From NCBI RefSeq assembly GCF_042648405.1, contig NZ_JBHRXV010000012.1, forward strand, positions 1-51,088: a stretch of DNA of 51,088 bases, in the 5' to 3' direction. The first letter of the stretch is position 1, and each line of letters begins with the position of its first letter. Source of the DNA: Sphingoaurantiacus capsulatus (lineage in GTDB: Bacteria > Pseudomonadota > Alphaproteobacteria > Sphingomonadales > Sphingomonadaceae). Below the pieces are notes generated by a model. It was not told the DNA's origin. It saw only the letters and a program-made list of their open reading frames with translations, and did not search any database. The position numbers and the translations under genes were made by a program. Below, one piece after another: positions 32,179-44,110 of the stretch.

Positions 32179-32446
32179 GGGCCTCCCCCGACCTTGGACG
32201 TCATTCGTGATGTCACGGAGAGCCCGAATGGGAAGGAGCGGGCGCGCAGGCGGGCCTTTTGGCCCCCGGCAAGCGTCCGCGACGCCCCCATTCGGGCTCT
32301 CCGTGACACCCGAAGGGCGCCGTCAGGAAGGCCGGATCAGCGCTCCGCTCGCTTGCCAGCTAGCCCTAGCTAGCTGGCCGCACTCGCTCACTCGCTCCGG
32401 CCTTCCTGACGGCGTCACGAACGACGTCCAAGGTCGGGGGAGGCCC
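32179..32446. promoter_or_regulatory. Nested inverted-repeat structure enclosing the rpoN ribosome-binding site
   Basis: The left arm 32179–32210 pairs with the right arm 32415–32446 over 32 bp with a single G·T. Inside, with no spacer on the outer sides, are a perfect 22-bp hairpin (32211–32232 / 32287–32308) and a perfect 19-bp hairpin (32318–32336 / 32396–32414). A tiny CCC-GAA-GGG lies between them (32309–32317). The second hairpin is capped by GCCAGCTAGC/GCTAGCTGGC. The structure starts one base after the lptB stop. Its right arm contains GGGGGAGG (about 32436–32443), the only good Shine-Dalgarno for rpoN at 32452. It could regulate rpoN translation, end the lpt transcript, or be a nested pair of mobile palindromes. 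Confidence 0.75.
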
Positions 32447-32451
32447 TAACG

Positions 32452-34059
32452 ATGGCCTTAGGACCTCGCCTTGACCTGAGGCAGTCCCAGCNCTTAGGAC
32501 CTCGCCTTGACCTGAGGCAGTCCCAGCAGCTGGTGATGACGCCGCAGCTTCAGCAGGCGATCAAGCTGCTGACGCTGACCAATCTCGAGCTGGAAAGCTT
32601 CATCGTCGGCGAGCTGGAGAAGAACCCGCTGCTCGAGGCGACCGCCAGCGAGGGCGAGCCGATCAACGGGCCGGAGGAGCGCCCCGAGCTTCCCGACGAC
32701 ATCGCCGGCACCGGCGCCGACCTGCCCGACGACGGCTTCGAGGCGGCCGACCCCGTCACCGCCGACCGGCTGATGGAGGCCGGCGACAGCGGCGCCGACG
32801 GGCCGCTCGACGTCGACTATGTCGCCGAGACCTTCCACCATGATTCGGGTTCGGACCTGCCGGCGCAGCAGGGGCTCGATGGCGGCCTCGGCCTTAACGG
32901 CACCACGACCAGCGGTGCCGGCGGCGGCGAGCTGCCCGACGGCTTCGAGACGATGCTCTCCGACGACCTGTCGCTGCATGATCATCTGTTCGCGCAGGCG
33001 GGATCGGCGCTCGACGGCGCCGACCTCGTCATCGCGCAGCATCTGATCGATATGATCGACGAGGCTGGCTACCTCGACGGCCAGATCGCCGATGTCGCGG
33101 CGCGACTGTCGACGCCGCTCGGCCATGTCGAGCGGGTGCTGAAGGCGATCCAGAGCTTCGACCCGACCGGCGTCGGTGCGCGCAGCCTCGCCGAATGTTT
33201 GAAGCTGCAGGCGCGCGAGGCCGATCGCTGCGACCCGGCGATGGCGCGGCTGCTCGACAATCTCAACCTGCTGGCGCGTGGCGACATGGCGGCGCTGCGG
33301 CGCATCTGCGGCGTCGACCAGGAAGACCTGACCGACATGATCCGCGAGCTGCGGACCTATAATCCCAAGCCCGGCCTCGCCTTCGGCGGCGAGCGGGTGC
33401 AGACGGTGGTGCCCGACATCTATGTCGCGCGCACGCCCTCGGGCGGCTGGGCGGTCGAACTCAATACCGCGACCCTGCCCAAGCTGCTGGTCAACCGCAG
33501 CTATTATGTCGAGCTGGCGGCAGGCGCGAAGAACCGCGATGCGAAGAGCTACCTCTCCGACTGCCTCGCCTCGGCCAACTGGCTGGTGAAGGCGCTCGAC
33601 CAGCGGGCCCGAACCATCGTCAAGGTCGCGACCGAACTGGTCCGCCAGCAGCAGGCCTTCTTCGAGCAGGGCGTCCATCAGCTGAAGCCCTTGAACCTGC
33701 GCGCCATTGCCGAGGCGATCGGCATGCATGAATCGACGGTCAGCCGTGTCACCTCGAACAAATATCTGTCCTGCGACCGCGGGCTCTTTGAGCTGAAATA
33801 TTTCTTCACCTCGGCGATCCAGTCGTCGGAGGGCGAGGAGGCGGTGTCGTCGGAGGCGGTGAAAACCCGCATCCGCGCGCTGATCTCGGCGGAAACCGCC
33901 GACACCATCCTGTCCGACGACAAGCTGGTCGAGGTACTGCGCGCCGAGGGCTTCGATATCGCGCGGCGCACGGTGGCGAAATATCGCGAGGCGCTCGGCC
34001 TCGGCTCCAGCGTCCAGCGCCGCCGCGCCGCGCTGCTGAACGGCGCCTGCGCGGCTTAG
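32452..34059 (+). CDS. rpoN: RNA polymerase sigma-54 factor RpoN
   Basis: RpoN directs RNA polymerase to -24/-12 promoters that need enhancer-binding ATPases, controlling nitrogen and other functions. The N terminus MALGPRLDLRQSQ with LVMTPQLQQAIKLL is the classic activator-interacting region. An acidic spacer follows, then the core-binding region, the helix-turn-helix (NLRAIAEAIGMHESTVSRVT) and the RpoN box ARRTVAKYRE near the end. Twelve extra codons (around the N at 32492) come from an apparent assembly duplication, so the true protein is about 523 residues. The start is the ATG at 32452. Confidence 0.95.
   Translation: MALGPRLDLRQSQXLGPRLDLRQSQQLVMTPQLQQAIKLLTLTNLELESFIVGELEKNPLLEATASEGEPINGPEERPELPDDIAGTGADLPDDGFEAADPVTADRLMEAGDSGADGPLDVDYVAETFHHDSGSDLPAQQGLDGGLGLNGTTTSGAGGGELPDGFETMLSDDLSLHDHLFAQAGSALDGADLVIAQHLIDMIDEAGYLDGQIADVAARLSTPLGHVERVLKAIQSFDPTGVGARSLAECLKLQAREADRCDPAMARLLDNLNLLARGDMAALRRICGVDQEDLTDMIRELRTYNPKPGLAFGGERVQTVVPDIYVARTPSGGWAVELNTATLPKLLVNRSYYVELAAGAKNRDAKSYLSDCLASANWLVKALDQRARTIVKVATELVRQQQAFFEQGVHQLKPLNLRAIAEAIGMHESTVSRVTSNKYLSCDRGLFELKYFFTSAIQSSEGEEAVSSEAVKTRIRALISAETADTILSDDKLVEVLRAEGFDIARRTVAKYREALGLGSSVQRRRAALLNGACAA
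32457..32527 (+). repeat. 35-nt tandem duplication around an N (probable assembly join)
   Basis: Bases 32457–32491 and 32493–32527 are identical, separated by a single N at 32492. Unit plus N is 36 nt, so the frame is kept and the protein repeats LGPRLDLRQSQ with an X. Removing one copy restores the standard sigma-54 N terminus. This is the pattern left when two contigs ending in the same overlap are joined without merging. Confidence 0.85.
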
Positions 34060-34067
34060 CGCCGACC

Positions 34068-34168
34068 CGTCATCCCCGCGAAGGCGGGGACCCAGTCCAA
34101 CAAATGACTTTGCCCGCTGCCGCGGGCGCCTCTCATCGTGCTGGATCCCCGCCTTCGCGGGGACGACG
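34068..34168. repeat. Intergenic palindromic repeat, family A copy 2
   Basis: The arms begin CGTCATCCCCGCGAAGGCGG and end GCCTTCGCGGGGACGACG, with an internal GCCCGC–TGCC–GCGGGC hairpin. It is the same family as 7224–7325 and 44111–44180 and lies between the convergent rpoN and hydrolase genes. Confidence 0.8.
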
Positions 34169-34176
34169 AAGAGGGG

Positions 34177-34953
34177 TCAATCCGCTGGCAGCCCGTCGAT
34201 GAACCCGTCGATCTCCGCCGCGACGCGCTCGGCGACCGGCTCGTGGAACAGCCAGTGGCTGGCGCCCGGCAGTTCGCGATAGTCGACCTGGCCCGTCAGC
34301 TGCCGCGCCGTCGCGCGCGCGGTCGATACCGAGGTGATGCGGTCATGGTCGCCGACCAGCACCAGCGCCGGCATGTTGAGCCGCGCATAGTCGACCTTGG
34401 TGCCCTTCGCCGGATCGGCCCAGGCCATCGCGGTCTGGAACAGCACGCGGCCCGAATCCCAGATCAGCGCGTCGATCTCGCGCTCGGCGATGTCGGCGGG
34501 CACCTCGTTGAAGATGCCCCAGCGCGCCCGCTCGCGATCGATCAAGGTCGGCTTCTTCCACCAGCTCTTCTGCGTCGTCACCCCGAACACGGTGCGCAAC
34601 GGCGCAAGGCTGATGCTGCCCGTCGTCGCGGTCGGCGCCGGCGACAGCAGCACCAGCGCCCGCGGCGGCAAGCGCTCGGCGGCGAGCTGCGCCAGCATTC
34701 CGCCCATCGAATGGCCGATGATCACCGGCGCCTCGTCTAGCTGCTGGAGCTGGTCGATCAGGAAGGCGACATAGTCGCCGACGCCGATCTCGCCGAGTTG
34801 CGGCGCGGGCGGATCGCCCGGCTCGGCATCGTGGAAGGGCAGCGCCGGCGCATAGGTCTTGTGACCGCGCGCTTCGAAATGCGCACGCAGCCCGTCCCAC
34901 ACGCGCGGGCGGCTCCACATGCCGTGGATGAAGAACAGCGGCGGCCGGTTCAT
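34177..34953 (-). CDS. Alpha/beta hydrolase
   Basis: This 258-residue alpha/beta-hydrolase has the oxyanion-type N-terminal HGMW (10–13), the nucleophile elbow GHSMGG with Ser82, a likely acid in LVGDHDRITS and a likely catalytic His in GASHWLFHEP. There is no signal peptide, so it is cytoplasmic. Substrate unknown; esterase, lipase or lactonase activity is possible. It is separated from the malic enzyme gene by ten bases and could share its transcript. Confidence 0.85.
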   Translation of the reverse strand: MNRPPLFFIHGMWSRPRVWDGLRAHFEARGHKTYAPALPFHDAEPGDPPAPQLGEIGVGDYVAFLIDQLQQLDEAPVIIGHSMGGMLAQLAAERLPPRALVLLSPAPTATTGSISLAPLRTVFGVTTQKSWWKKPTLIDRERARWGIFNEVPADIAEREIDALIWDSGRVLFQTAMAWADPAKGTKVDYARLNMPALVLVGDHDRITSVSTARATARQLTGQVDYRELPGASHWLFHEPVAERVAAEIDGFIDGLPAD

Positions 34954-34963
34954 GCGCGCGACC

Positions 34964-37231
34964 TTACTGGACGACGCCGCTGGCGGCGAGCACCGCCATC
35001 GTCACCACGTCCGAAGCGCCCGAGGTCATCGGCACGATCTGCACCGGCTTCGCCATGCCGACCAGCATCGGGCCGATAACGCGGCCGCCACCGATTTCCT
35101 TCAGCAGCTTCGCCGAGATGTTGGCGGCGTGGAGACCCGGCATGATCAGCACATTCGCCGGCCCCGACAGGCGCGAGAAGGGATAGACTTTCGCCATGTC
35201 GCGGTTGAGCGCGACGTCGGCCGACATTTCGCCCTCATATTCGAACGGCACCTGGCGTGTATCGAGGATCTCGACCGCCTCGCGCAGGTTGCCGACGATC
35301 GTGCCGGCCGGGTTGCCGAAGTTCGAATAGGACAGGAACGCAACACGCGGTTCCTGCCCGAGCCGCTTCGCCACCGCCGCGGTCTGCTCGGCGATGTCGG
35401 CGAGCATCTCGGCGGTCGGCCGCTCGTTCACCGCGGTGTCGGCGACGAAGATCGTCTGGCTGCGGCCGACGAACATGTGGATGCCGAAGGGGATATGGCC
35501 GTCGGCCTGGTCGATGACCTGGCTGACCTGCCCCATCACCTGTCCGAAGTGGCGGGTGACGCCCGACACCATCGCATCGGCCTCGCCGAGATCGACCATC
35601 AGCGCCGCGAAGATGTTGCGCTCATGGTTGACCATACGCTCGACGTCGCGCGGCAGGTGGCCCTTGCGCTGCAGCCGCGCGTACAGCCGCTCGACCATTT
35701 TCGGGACCAGCGGTGAGTTGGAGCTGTTGTGGATCTCGAAAGCATCGAGATCATCGACGCCGATCCGCACCAGCGCATCCTTCACCGCCGCCTCGCGGCC
35801 GACCAGCACCGGAATGCCATAGCCGGCGTCGCGGAACGACACGGCGGCGCGCAGCACCACTTCCTGTTCGCCCTCGGCGAACACCACGCGGCGCGGGTTG
35901 GTCCGCGCCGTTTCGAAGCTGCCCGCGAGCACCGAAGTGGTCGGGTTGAGCCGGGCGCGCAGGTCGTGGCGATAGGCGGCCATGTCGGCGATCGGCTTCT
36001 TGGCGACGCCGGTGTCCATCGCCGCCTGCGCCACCGCCGCCGGCACCACGTCGATGAGGCGCGGATCGAAGGGGGCGGGGATGATATAGTCGCTGCCGAA
36101 CTTCTTGGTGCCGCCACCATAGGCCGAGGCGACCTCGTCGGGCACCGCCTCCCGCGCCAGCGAGGCCAGCGCACGCGCCGCGGCGAGCTTCATCTCCTCG
36201 TTGATTGTCGTGGCGCGCACATCGAGCGCGCCGCGGAAGATGTAGGGGAAGCCCAGCACGTTGTTGACCTGGTTCGGATAGTCCGAGCGGCCGGTGGCGA
36301 CGATCGCGTCCTGCCGAACCGCCGCAACCTCCGCCGGCGTCACTTCGGGGTCGGGGTTGGCCATCGCGAAGATGATCGGCTTGTCGGCCATCGACTTCAC
36401 CATCGCCGGCGTCACCGCGCCCTTGACCGAGAGGCCGAGGAACACGTCGGCGCCGCGCATCGCGTCTTCGAGGCTGCGCGCGTCGGTCTTCGCCGCATGC
36501 GCCGACTTCCACTGGTTCATGCCGTCGGTGCGGCCCTGGTAGATGACGCCCTTTGAATCGCACATCAGCACCTGATCGTGCGGCACGCCCATCGCCTTCA
36601 CCAGCTCGGTGCAGGCGATCGAGGCGGCACCGGCGCCGTTCACCACCATGCGCACGTCCTTGGGATCGCGGCCGGTCAGGTGCAGCGCGTTGATCAGGCC
36701 GGCGACGGCGATGATCGCGGTGCCATGCTGATCGTCGTGCATCACCGGGATGTTCATCTTCTCGCGCAGCCGCTGCTCGATGACGAAGCATTCGGGGGCC
36801 TTGATGTCCTCGAGGTTGATGCCGCCGAAGCTCGGCTCCATCAGCGCCACGGCGTTGCAGAAGGCGTCGACATCCTCGGTGGCGAGCTCGAGATCGATCG
36901 AGTCGACGTCGGCGAAACGCTTGAACAGCACCGCCTTACCCTCCATCACCGGCTTCGACGCCAGCGCGCCGAGATTGCCCAAGCCCAGGATGGCGGTGCC
37001 GTTGGAGATGACGGCGACGAGGTTGCCCTTCGCCGTATAATCGTAAGCGGTCTCGGGATCGGCGGCGATCGCGCGCACCGGCACCGCGACGCCGGGCGAA
37101 TAGGCGAGGCTCAAATCGCGCTGCGTCGCCATCGGCTTCGTCGCGATCACCTCGATCTTGCCGGGCCGCCCCGACGAGTGGAACAGCAGCGCCTCGCGGT
37201 CGGAGAACTGAACGTCGGTCTTCTCGGCCAT
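34964..37231 (-). CDS. maeB: NADP-dependent malic enzyme, MaeB type with phosphotransacetylase-like domain
   Basis: This 755-residue enzyme decarboxylates malate to pyruvate, making NADPH. The malic-enzyme half (about 1–420) has SLAYSPGVAVP, HDDQHGTAII and the Rossmann segment VVNGAGAASIACTELV. The C-terminal half (about 430–755) resembles phosphate acetyltransferase, which in MaeB proteins is regulatory (acetyl-CoA sensing) rather than catalytic. I chose the ATG at 37231 because GGGGAG is correctly spaced for it; the ATG at 37237 lies directly on that site. Confidence 0.95.
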   Translation of the reverse strand: MAEKTDVQFSDREALLFHSSGRPGKIEVIATKPMATQRDLSLAYSPGVAVPVRAIAADPETAYDYTAKGNLVAVISNGTAILGLGNLGALASKPVMEGKAVLFKRFADVDSIDLELATEDVDAFCNAVALMEPSFGGINLEDIKAPECFVIEQRLREKMNIPVMHDDQHGTAIIAVAGLINALHLTGRDPKDVRMVVNGAGAASIACTELVKAMGVPHDQVLMCDSKGVIYQGRTDGMNQWKSAHAAKTDARSLEDAMRGADVFLGLSVKGAVTPAMVKSMADKPIIFAMANPDPEVTPAEVAAVRQDAIVATGRSDYPNQVNNVLGFPYIFRGALDVRATTINEEMKLAAARALASLAREAVPDEVASAYGGGTKKFGSDYIIPAPFDPRLIDVVPAAVAQAAMDTGVAKKPIADMAAYRHDLRARLNPTTSVLAGSFETARTNPRRVVFAEGEQEVVLRAAVSFRDAGYGIPVLVGREAAVKDALVRIGVDDLDAFEIHNSSNSPLVPKMVERLYARLQRKGHLPRDVERMVNHERNIFAALMVDLGEADAMVSGVTRHFGQVMGQVSQVIDQADGHIPFGIHMFVGRSQTIFVADTAVNERPTAEMLADIAEQTAAVAKRLGQEPRVAFLSYSNFGNPAGTIVGNLREAVEILDTRQVPFEYEGEMSADVALNRDMAKVYPFSRLSGPANVLIMPGLHAANISAKLLKEIGGGRVIGPMLVGMAKPVQIVPMTSGASDVVTMAVLAASGVVQ

Positions 37232-37326
37232 TATCATCTCCCCAGATATCCCTGCTTAGGGGCCGCCCTCCCTTTTTCGCAAGGGGGCGCGCGCAAAACC
37301 CGTTCTGCGCGGCCGATGACGCCGCT

Positions 37327-39963
<2,637 letters not shown>

Positions 39964-40092
39964 TCCCCTCGCCCGCTTGCGGGAGAGGGAGGGGCCCGCC
40001 GCGAAGCGGTGGGAGGGTGAGGGTGTCTGCCGGACGGAAGCTCGCTGACGCTCGCACACCCTCACCTAACCTCTCCCGCAAGCGGGAGAGGG
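39964..40092. repeat. Intergenic palindromic repeat, family B-like copy 2
   Basis: CCCTCGCCCGCTTGCGGGAG and CTCCCGCAAGCGGGAGAGGG form a long inverted repeat, with GAGGGTG/CACCCTC in the centre. It lies between the mutS stop and the convergent hydroxylase gene and resembles 3095–3207 in style. It may also act as a bidirectional stop. Confidence 0.7.
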
Positions 40093-40098
40093 ACACAC

Positions 40099-41250
40099 TC
40101 AGTCCTCGCCATACCCGCCGATCGCGTCGAACATCGCGGTCAGCGCCTGGCGCTCGGCTTCCGACAGCTCCGGGCGCCACACTTCGAACAGCAGGATGGC
40201 GCGGGCGCTCGTCCCGTCGTTCCACGCCTCATGCTCGATACTGTCGTCGAACAGCAACGCCTTGCCCGCCTCGACCGTCCGCGTCTGGTTACCGACGCGC
40301 AGGCGGCACCCCTCGGGCACGATCAGCGGGATGTGGCAAATGAGGCGGGTGTTCAGATAGCCGCTGTGCGGCTCGATATGCGTGCCGGGCTTCAGGATCG
40401 AGAACAGCGCCATCGGCGAGCGGCCGGCGATGCGCGGGATCGGCGCCTTGGCCAGCGCCGCCATCGTCACCGGGCAGCGCGCGGCGTTCGCCGCGACCGG
40501 CTCGCCACTTTTCCACAGGTGGAAGGCGCTCCAGCGCGTGTCGTCGAGCAGCGCGTGCGGCCGTGCCGGCCGGTCCTTCGGCCTTTCGATGTAGGGCACC
40601 GTGCCGCTGTCGTCGGCGAGTACGCTTTCCGCCTCGGCGCGGATCGCGTCGGCCATCGCCTCGATCTCGACCAGCCACGGGAAGTCGTGCGGCTCGTAGA
40701 AGGCGGTGTGCGGCAGCCCGGGGTAGAAGAAGCTCTTCGGCTCCTGGAAATAGGGCTGCTTCCGGCCCGTCATGATGTCGATCGCCTCGGCGAAGCGCGG
40801 CGGCCGCGTTGCGCCGGCGCCGTCGAGCGCCGCCTGCAGATGCGCCTCGAACCGCGCGTCGGTCGCCGCCTTGGCATCGGCGGCGCGGCGCAGCCGCTCA
40901 AGCAGATCGGCCGGCAGCCCCTGCTGCTCCGCCGCGATGCGGATCGCCTGCCCGTACCAGCCGGTGGCGGCGCGGTCGTCACCCTGGGCGGCGAGCGCGT
41001 CGCCCTTCATCGTCATCGCGTAGAGGTTGGTGTGATCGACGGCGAGCACGCGGTCGACCGCGCCGCTTACCGCCGGCCAGTCGCCGAGCGCCTCGCAGGA
41101 TTGCGCGAGGAGCAGCCAGAGTTGCGGGGTGGCGCGCCCGGTCGCGACCACCGCTTCGAAGGCGGTGCGGGCGGCAGCGGCATTGCCGGCGCGAAGCGCG
41201 GCGACGCCGGCCTCGGCCTGCGTCTGGATGTCGGTGGGAGAAGAAGCCAT
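40099..41250 (-). CDS. Aspartyl/asparaginyl beta-hydroxylase-like dioxygenase with N-terminal TPR region
   Basis: This 383-residue protein has tetratricopeptide-like helices in the first third (EAGVAALRAGNAAAARTAFE, LWLLLAQSCEALGDW, GDALAAQGDDRAAT). The C-terminal Fe(II)/2-oxoglutarate dioxygenase domain (about 175–375) has LKPGTHIEPHSGYLNTRL, ICHIPLIVPEG and DDSIEHEAWN, and the histidines fit the AspH/LpxO pattern. LpxO-like members hydroxylate lipid A fatty acids; AspH members hydroxylate proteins. The TPR part suggests a protein partner. The substrate cannot be decided. Confidence 0.8.
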   Translation of the reverse strand: MASSPTDIQTQAEAGVAALRAGNAAAARTAFEAVVATGRATPQLWLLLAQSCEALGDWPAVSGAVDRVLAVDHTNLYAMTMKGDALAAQGDDRAATGWYGQAIRIAAEQQGLPADLLERLRRAADAKAATDARFEAHLQAALDGAGATRPPRFAEAIDIMTGRKQPYFQEPKSFFYPGLPHTAFYEPHDFPWLVEIEAMADAIRAEAESVLADDSGTVPYIERPKDRPARPHALLDDTRWSAFHLWKSGEPVAANAARCPVTMAALAKAPIPRIAGRSPMALFSILKPGTHIEPHSGYLNTRLICHIPLIVPEGCRLRVGNQTRTVEAGKALLFDDSIEHEAWNDGTSARAILLFEVWRPELSEAERQALTAMFDAIGGYGED

Positions 41251-41330
41251 GCGCGCTTCCTAGGCCGCGGCAACTCCTCGCGCAAATGCAGCGGATGGCG
41301 CTCGCGCGCATCCATGCCTAGATAGCGGCC

Positions 41331-44090
41331 ATGTCGTGGCGCTTCGACCAGATACCCAACCGCCGGGCGATCATCGATCGCCGTGCGCTCGCCGATGGCC
41401 TGCGCGCCATCGAGGCGGCGACCGACGATATCGCAGCGCGCCGCCATCAGCTCGTCGCGCTGCTGCGGCAGGCGATGAAGGATGGCCGCGCCGAGCTGAA
41501 GTGCCGCATCGCCGAGACGCCGCACCGCGGCATCGAGCTGGCGTCCTCCTATGCCTTCCTCACCGACCAGTTGCTGCGCCTGACCTACGACTTCGTCACT
41601 CAGTCGATGTACCGGGTGATCAACCCGACCACCGCCGAGCGTATGACCCTGGTCGCGGTCGGCGGCTACGGGCGCGGCGAGATGGCGCCCTTCTCTGATG
41701 TCGACATCATGTTCCTCACGCCCTGGAAGCAGACGGCGTGGGGCGAGCAGGTCATCGAATCGATCCTCTATATCCTCTGGGATCTGGGCCTGAAGGTCGG
41801 CCATAGCAGCCGCTCATTGGACGAGATGGTGCGCGCGGCGAAGGAGGATCTGACGATCCGCACCGCGCTGCTCGAGGCGCGCTTCGTCTGGGGCGACCAG
41901 CCGCTCTATGACGAGGCCGCGGCCCGCTTCGCCCGCGAGGTCGTTTCCGGCACCGCCCGCGCCTTCGTCGCCGACAAGCTTACCGAGCGCGACGCGCGCC
42001 ACAAGCGGATGGGCGACAGCCGCTATGTCGTCGAGCCCAATCTGAAGGAGGGCAAGGGCGGCCTGCGCGATCTGCACACGCTCTTCTGGATCGGCAAATA
42101 TGCCTATCAGGTGCAGAGCGTGCCCGAGCTGGTCGAGAAGGGCCTGCTGACCAAGGCCGAGCTGCGCCAGTTCCTGCGCGCCGAAAATCACCTCTGGGCG
42201 GTGCGCATCAACCTCCACGACCTCGTCGGCCGCGCCGACGAGCGGCTGACCTTCGATGTGCAGCGCGAGCTGGCCGCGCGCCTGCGCTACGCCGAGCGGC
42301 AGGGGATGAGCGCGGTCGAGCGCTTCATGCGCCATTATTTCCTCACCGCGCGGCAGGTCGGCGACCTGACCGGCCTGTTCCTCGCGCATCTGGAGGAGAG
42401 CTTCGGCAAGAAATCCTCGTGGCTGCCGACGCTCAACCGCCGCCCGCGCAAATTGAACGGCTTCTCGCTGGTGCGCGGCCGCATCGGCGTGCCGTCCGAC
42501 GATTTCTTCCGCGAGGACCCGATCCGGCTGCTCGAGCTCTTCCAGCTGGCCGACGCCAACGGCCTTGAGATCCATCCGCTGGCAATGCGGCAGGCGGGCC
42601 GCGACGCCGTGCTGATCACCGAGATCATCCGCCGCGACCCGCGCGCCAACAAGCTGTTCCTCGACGTGCTGACCAACAAGCGCGACCCGGAAACGGTGCT
42701 GCGCTGGATGAACGAGGCCGGGGTGTTCGGCCGCTTCGTGCCCGACTTCGGCCGCGTCGTCGCGCAGATGCAGTACGACATGTACCACCATTATACGGTG
42801 GACGAGCACACCATCCGCGCCATCGGCCTGCTCGCCAGGATCGAGAAGGGCGAGCTGAAGGAGGATCACCCGCTCGGCAGCGCGATCATCCATCAGATCG
42901 TGTCGCGGCGCGTGCTCTATGTCTCGGTGCTGCTGCACGACATCGCCAAGGGGCGGCGCGGCGACCACAGCGAACTCGGCGCCGACGTGGCGATGAAGCT
43001 GTGCCCGCGCTTCGGGCTGACCGCCGCCGAAACCGAGACCGTCGCCTGGCTGGTGCGCTGGCATCTGCTGATGTCGAACACCGCGTTCAAGCGCGACCTC
43101 GCCGACTTCAAGACCATCCTCGACTTCAGCGAGGCGATCCAGTCGCCCGAGCGCCTGCGCCTGCTGCTGCTGCTCACCGTCGTCGACATCCGCGCGGTCG
43201 GCCCCGGCATCTTCACCCAGTGGAAGGCGCAGCTGCTGCGCGACCTCTATGAATCCGCCGAGGAAGTGCTTCGCCTCGGTCACAAGCAGACAGGCCGAAA
43301 CGAGCGCATCGCGGTGAAGCAGGAAGCGCTCGCCGCCACCTTGGGCTGGAAAGGTGACCGCTTCACCAGGCTCGCCAAGCGCTTCTTCGATCCCTATTGG
43401 ATTGCCGAGACGCCCGAGGCGCTCGCCGTCAACGCGCGGCTGGTCGCCGAGGCCGACGCGGCGGGGCAGCCGCTCGCCGTCGCCACCACCGTCGAGGCCG
43501 GGCGCGGCACCACCCTGGTCTCGGTCTACGCCGCCGACCATCCGGGTCTTTTCTACCGCATCGCCGGTGCGATCAGCCTCGCCGGCGCCAACATCCTCGA
43601 CGCGCGCATCCACACCACGCGCGACGGCATGGCGCTCGACAATCTCGTCGTGCAGGATCCGCTCGGCGGCCCGTTCGACGAGCCGGCGCGGCTCGACCGG
43701 CTGCGCCAGACCATCGAGGACGGCCTCGCCGGCCGGGTGAAGCTCGCCGACCGGCTCGCCGCGCGCCCGCTCGCAAGGCGCCGCGCCGAGGTGTTCAACG
43801 CCGAGCCCAACGTGCTGATCGATAACCGTGCGTCGAACCGCTACACGGTGGTCGAGGTCAACGCGCTCGACCGGCCGGCGCTGCTCTATGCGCTGACCTA
43901 CGCGCTGTTCCAGGCGCGCGTGACCATCCATTCGGCGCACATCGCCACCTATGGCGAGCGCGCGATCGACGTCTTCTACCTGACTGACCTGATGGGCGAG
44001 AAGATCGACAACGGCCCGCGGCTGAAGGCGCTCGAAAAGAAGCTCCTCGCCATCGCCGCCAGCCCCGAGGCCAAGGCCGAAGCGGCGTAG
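41331..44090 (+). CDS. glnD: Bifunctional uridylyltransferase/uridylyl-removing enzyme GlnD
   Basis: This 919-residue enzyme adds or removes UMP on PII proteins in response to glutamine, linking nitrogen status to glutamine synthetase and, with RpoN, to nitrogen-gene expression. It has a nucleotidyltransferase motif GGYGRGEMAPFSDVDI (111–126, D123 and D125), an HD domain with LLHDIAKG (His536, Asp537) and two C-terminal ACT domains (about 725–800 and 840–910; ADHPGLFYRIAGAISLAGAN and DRPALLYALTYALFQ). rpoN is 7 kb upstream on the same strand but not in the same operon. Confidence 0.96.
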   Translation: MSWRFDQIPNRRAIIDRRALADGLRAIEAATDDIAARRHQLVALLRQAMKDGRAELKCRIAETPHRGIELASSYAFLTDQLLRLTYDFVTQSMYRVINPTTAERMTLVAVGGYGRGEMAPFSDVDIMFLTPWKQTAWGEQVIESILYILWDLGLKVGHSSRSLDEMVRAAKEDLTIRTALLEARFVWGDQPLYDEAAARFAREVVSGTARAFVADKLTERDARHKRMGDSRYVVEPNLKEGKGGLRDLHTLFWIGKYAYQVQSVPELVEKGLLTKAELRQFLRAENHLWAVRINLHDLVGRADERLTFDVQRELAARLRYAERQGMSAVERFMRHYFLTARQVGDLTGLFLAHLEESFGKKSSWLPTLNRRPRKLNGFSLVRGRIGVPSDDFFREDPIRLLELFQLADANGLEIHPLAMRQAGRDAVLITEIIRRDPRANKLFLDVLTNKRDPETVLRWMNEAGVFGRFVPDFGRVVAQMQYDMYHHYTVDEHTIRAIGLLARIEKGELKEDHPLGSAIIHQIVSRRVLYVSVLLHDIAKGRRGDHSELGADVAMKLCPRFGLTAAETETVAWLVRWHLLMSNTAFKRDLADFKTILDFSEAIQSPERLRLLLLLTVVDIRAVGPGIFTQWKAQLLRDLYESAEEVLRLGHKQTGRNERIAVKQEALAATLGWKGDRFTRLAKRFFDPYWIAETPEALAVNARLVAEADAAGQPLAVATTVEAGRGTTLVSVYAADHPGLFYRIAGAISLAGANILDARIHTTRDGMALDNLVVQDPLGGPFDEPARLDRLRQTIEDGLAGRVKLADRLAARPLARRRAEVFNAEPNVLIDNRASNRYTVVEVNALDRPALLYALTYALFQARVTIHSAHIATYGERAIDVFYLTDLMGEKIDNGPRLKALEKKLLAIAASPEAKAEAA

Positions 44091-44110
44091 CGAGATACGC
44101 TCCTCCAATT

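Noticed and set aside
32452..32530. Biological duplication of the RpoN N terminus
   Set aside because: An N exactly between two identical copies, and a normal family N terminus after removing one, favour an assembly join.
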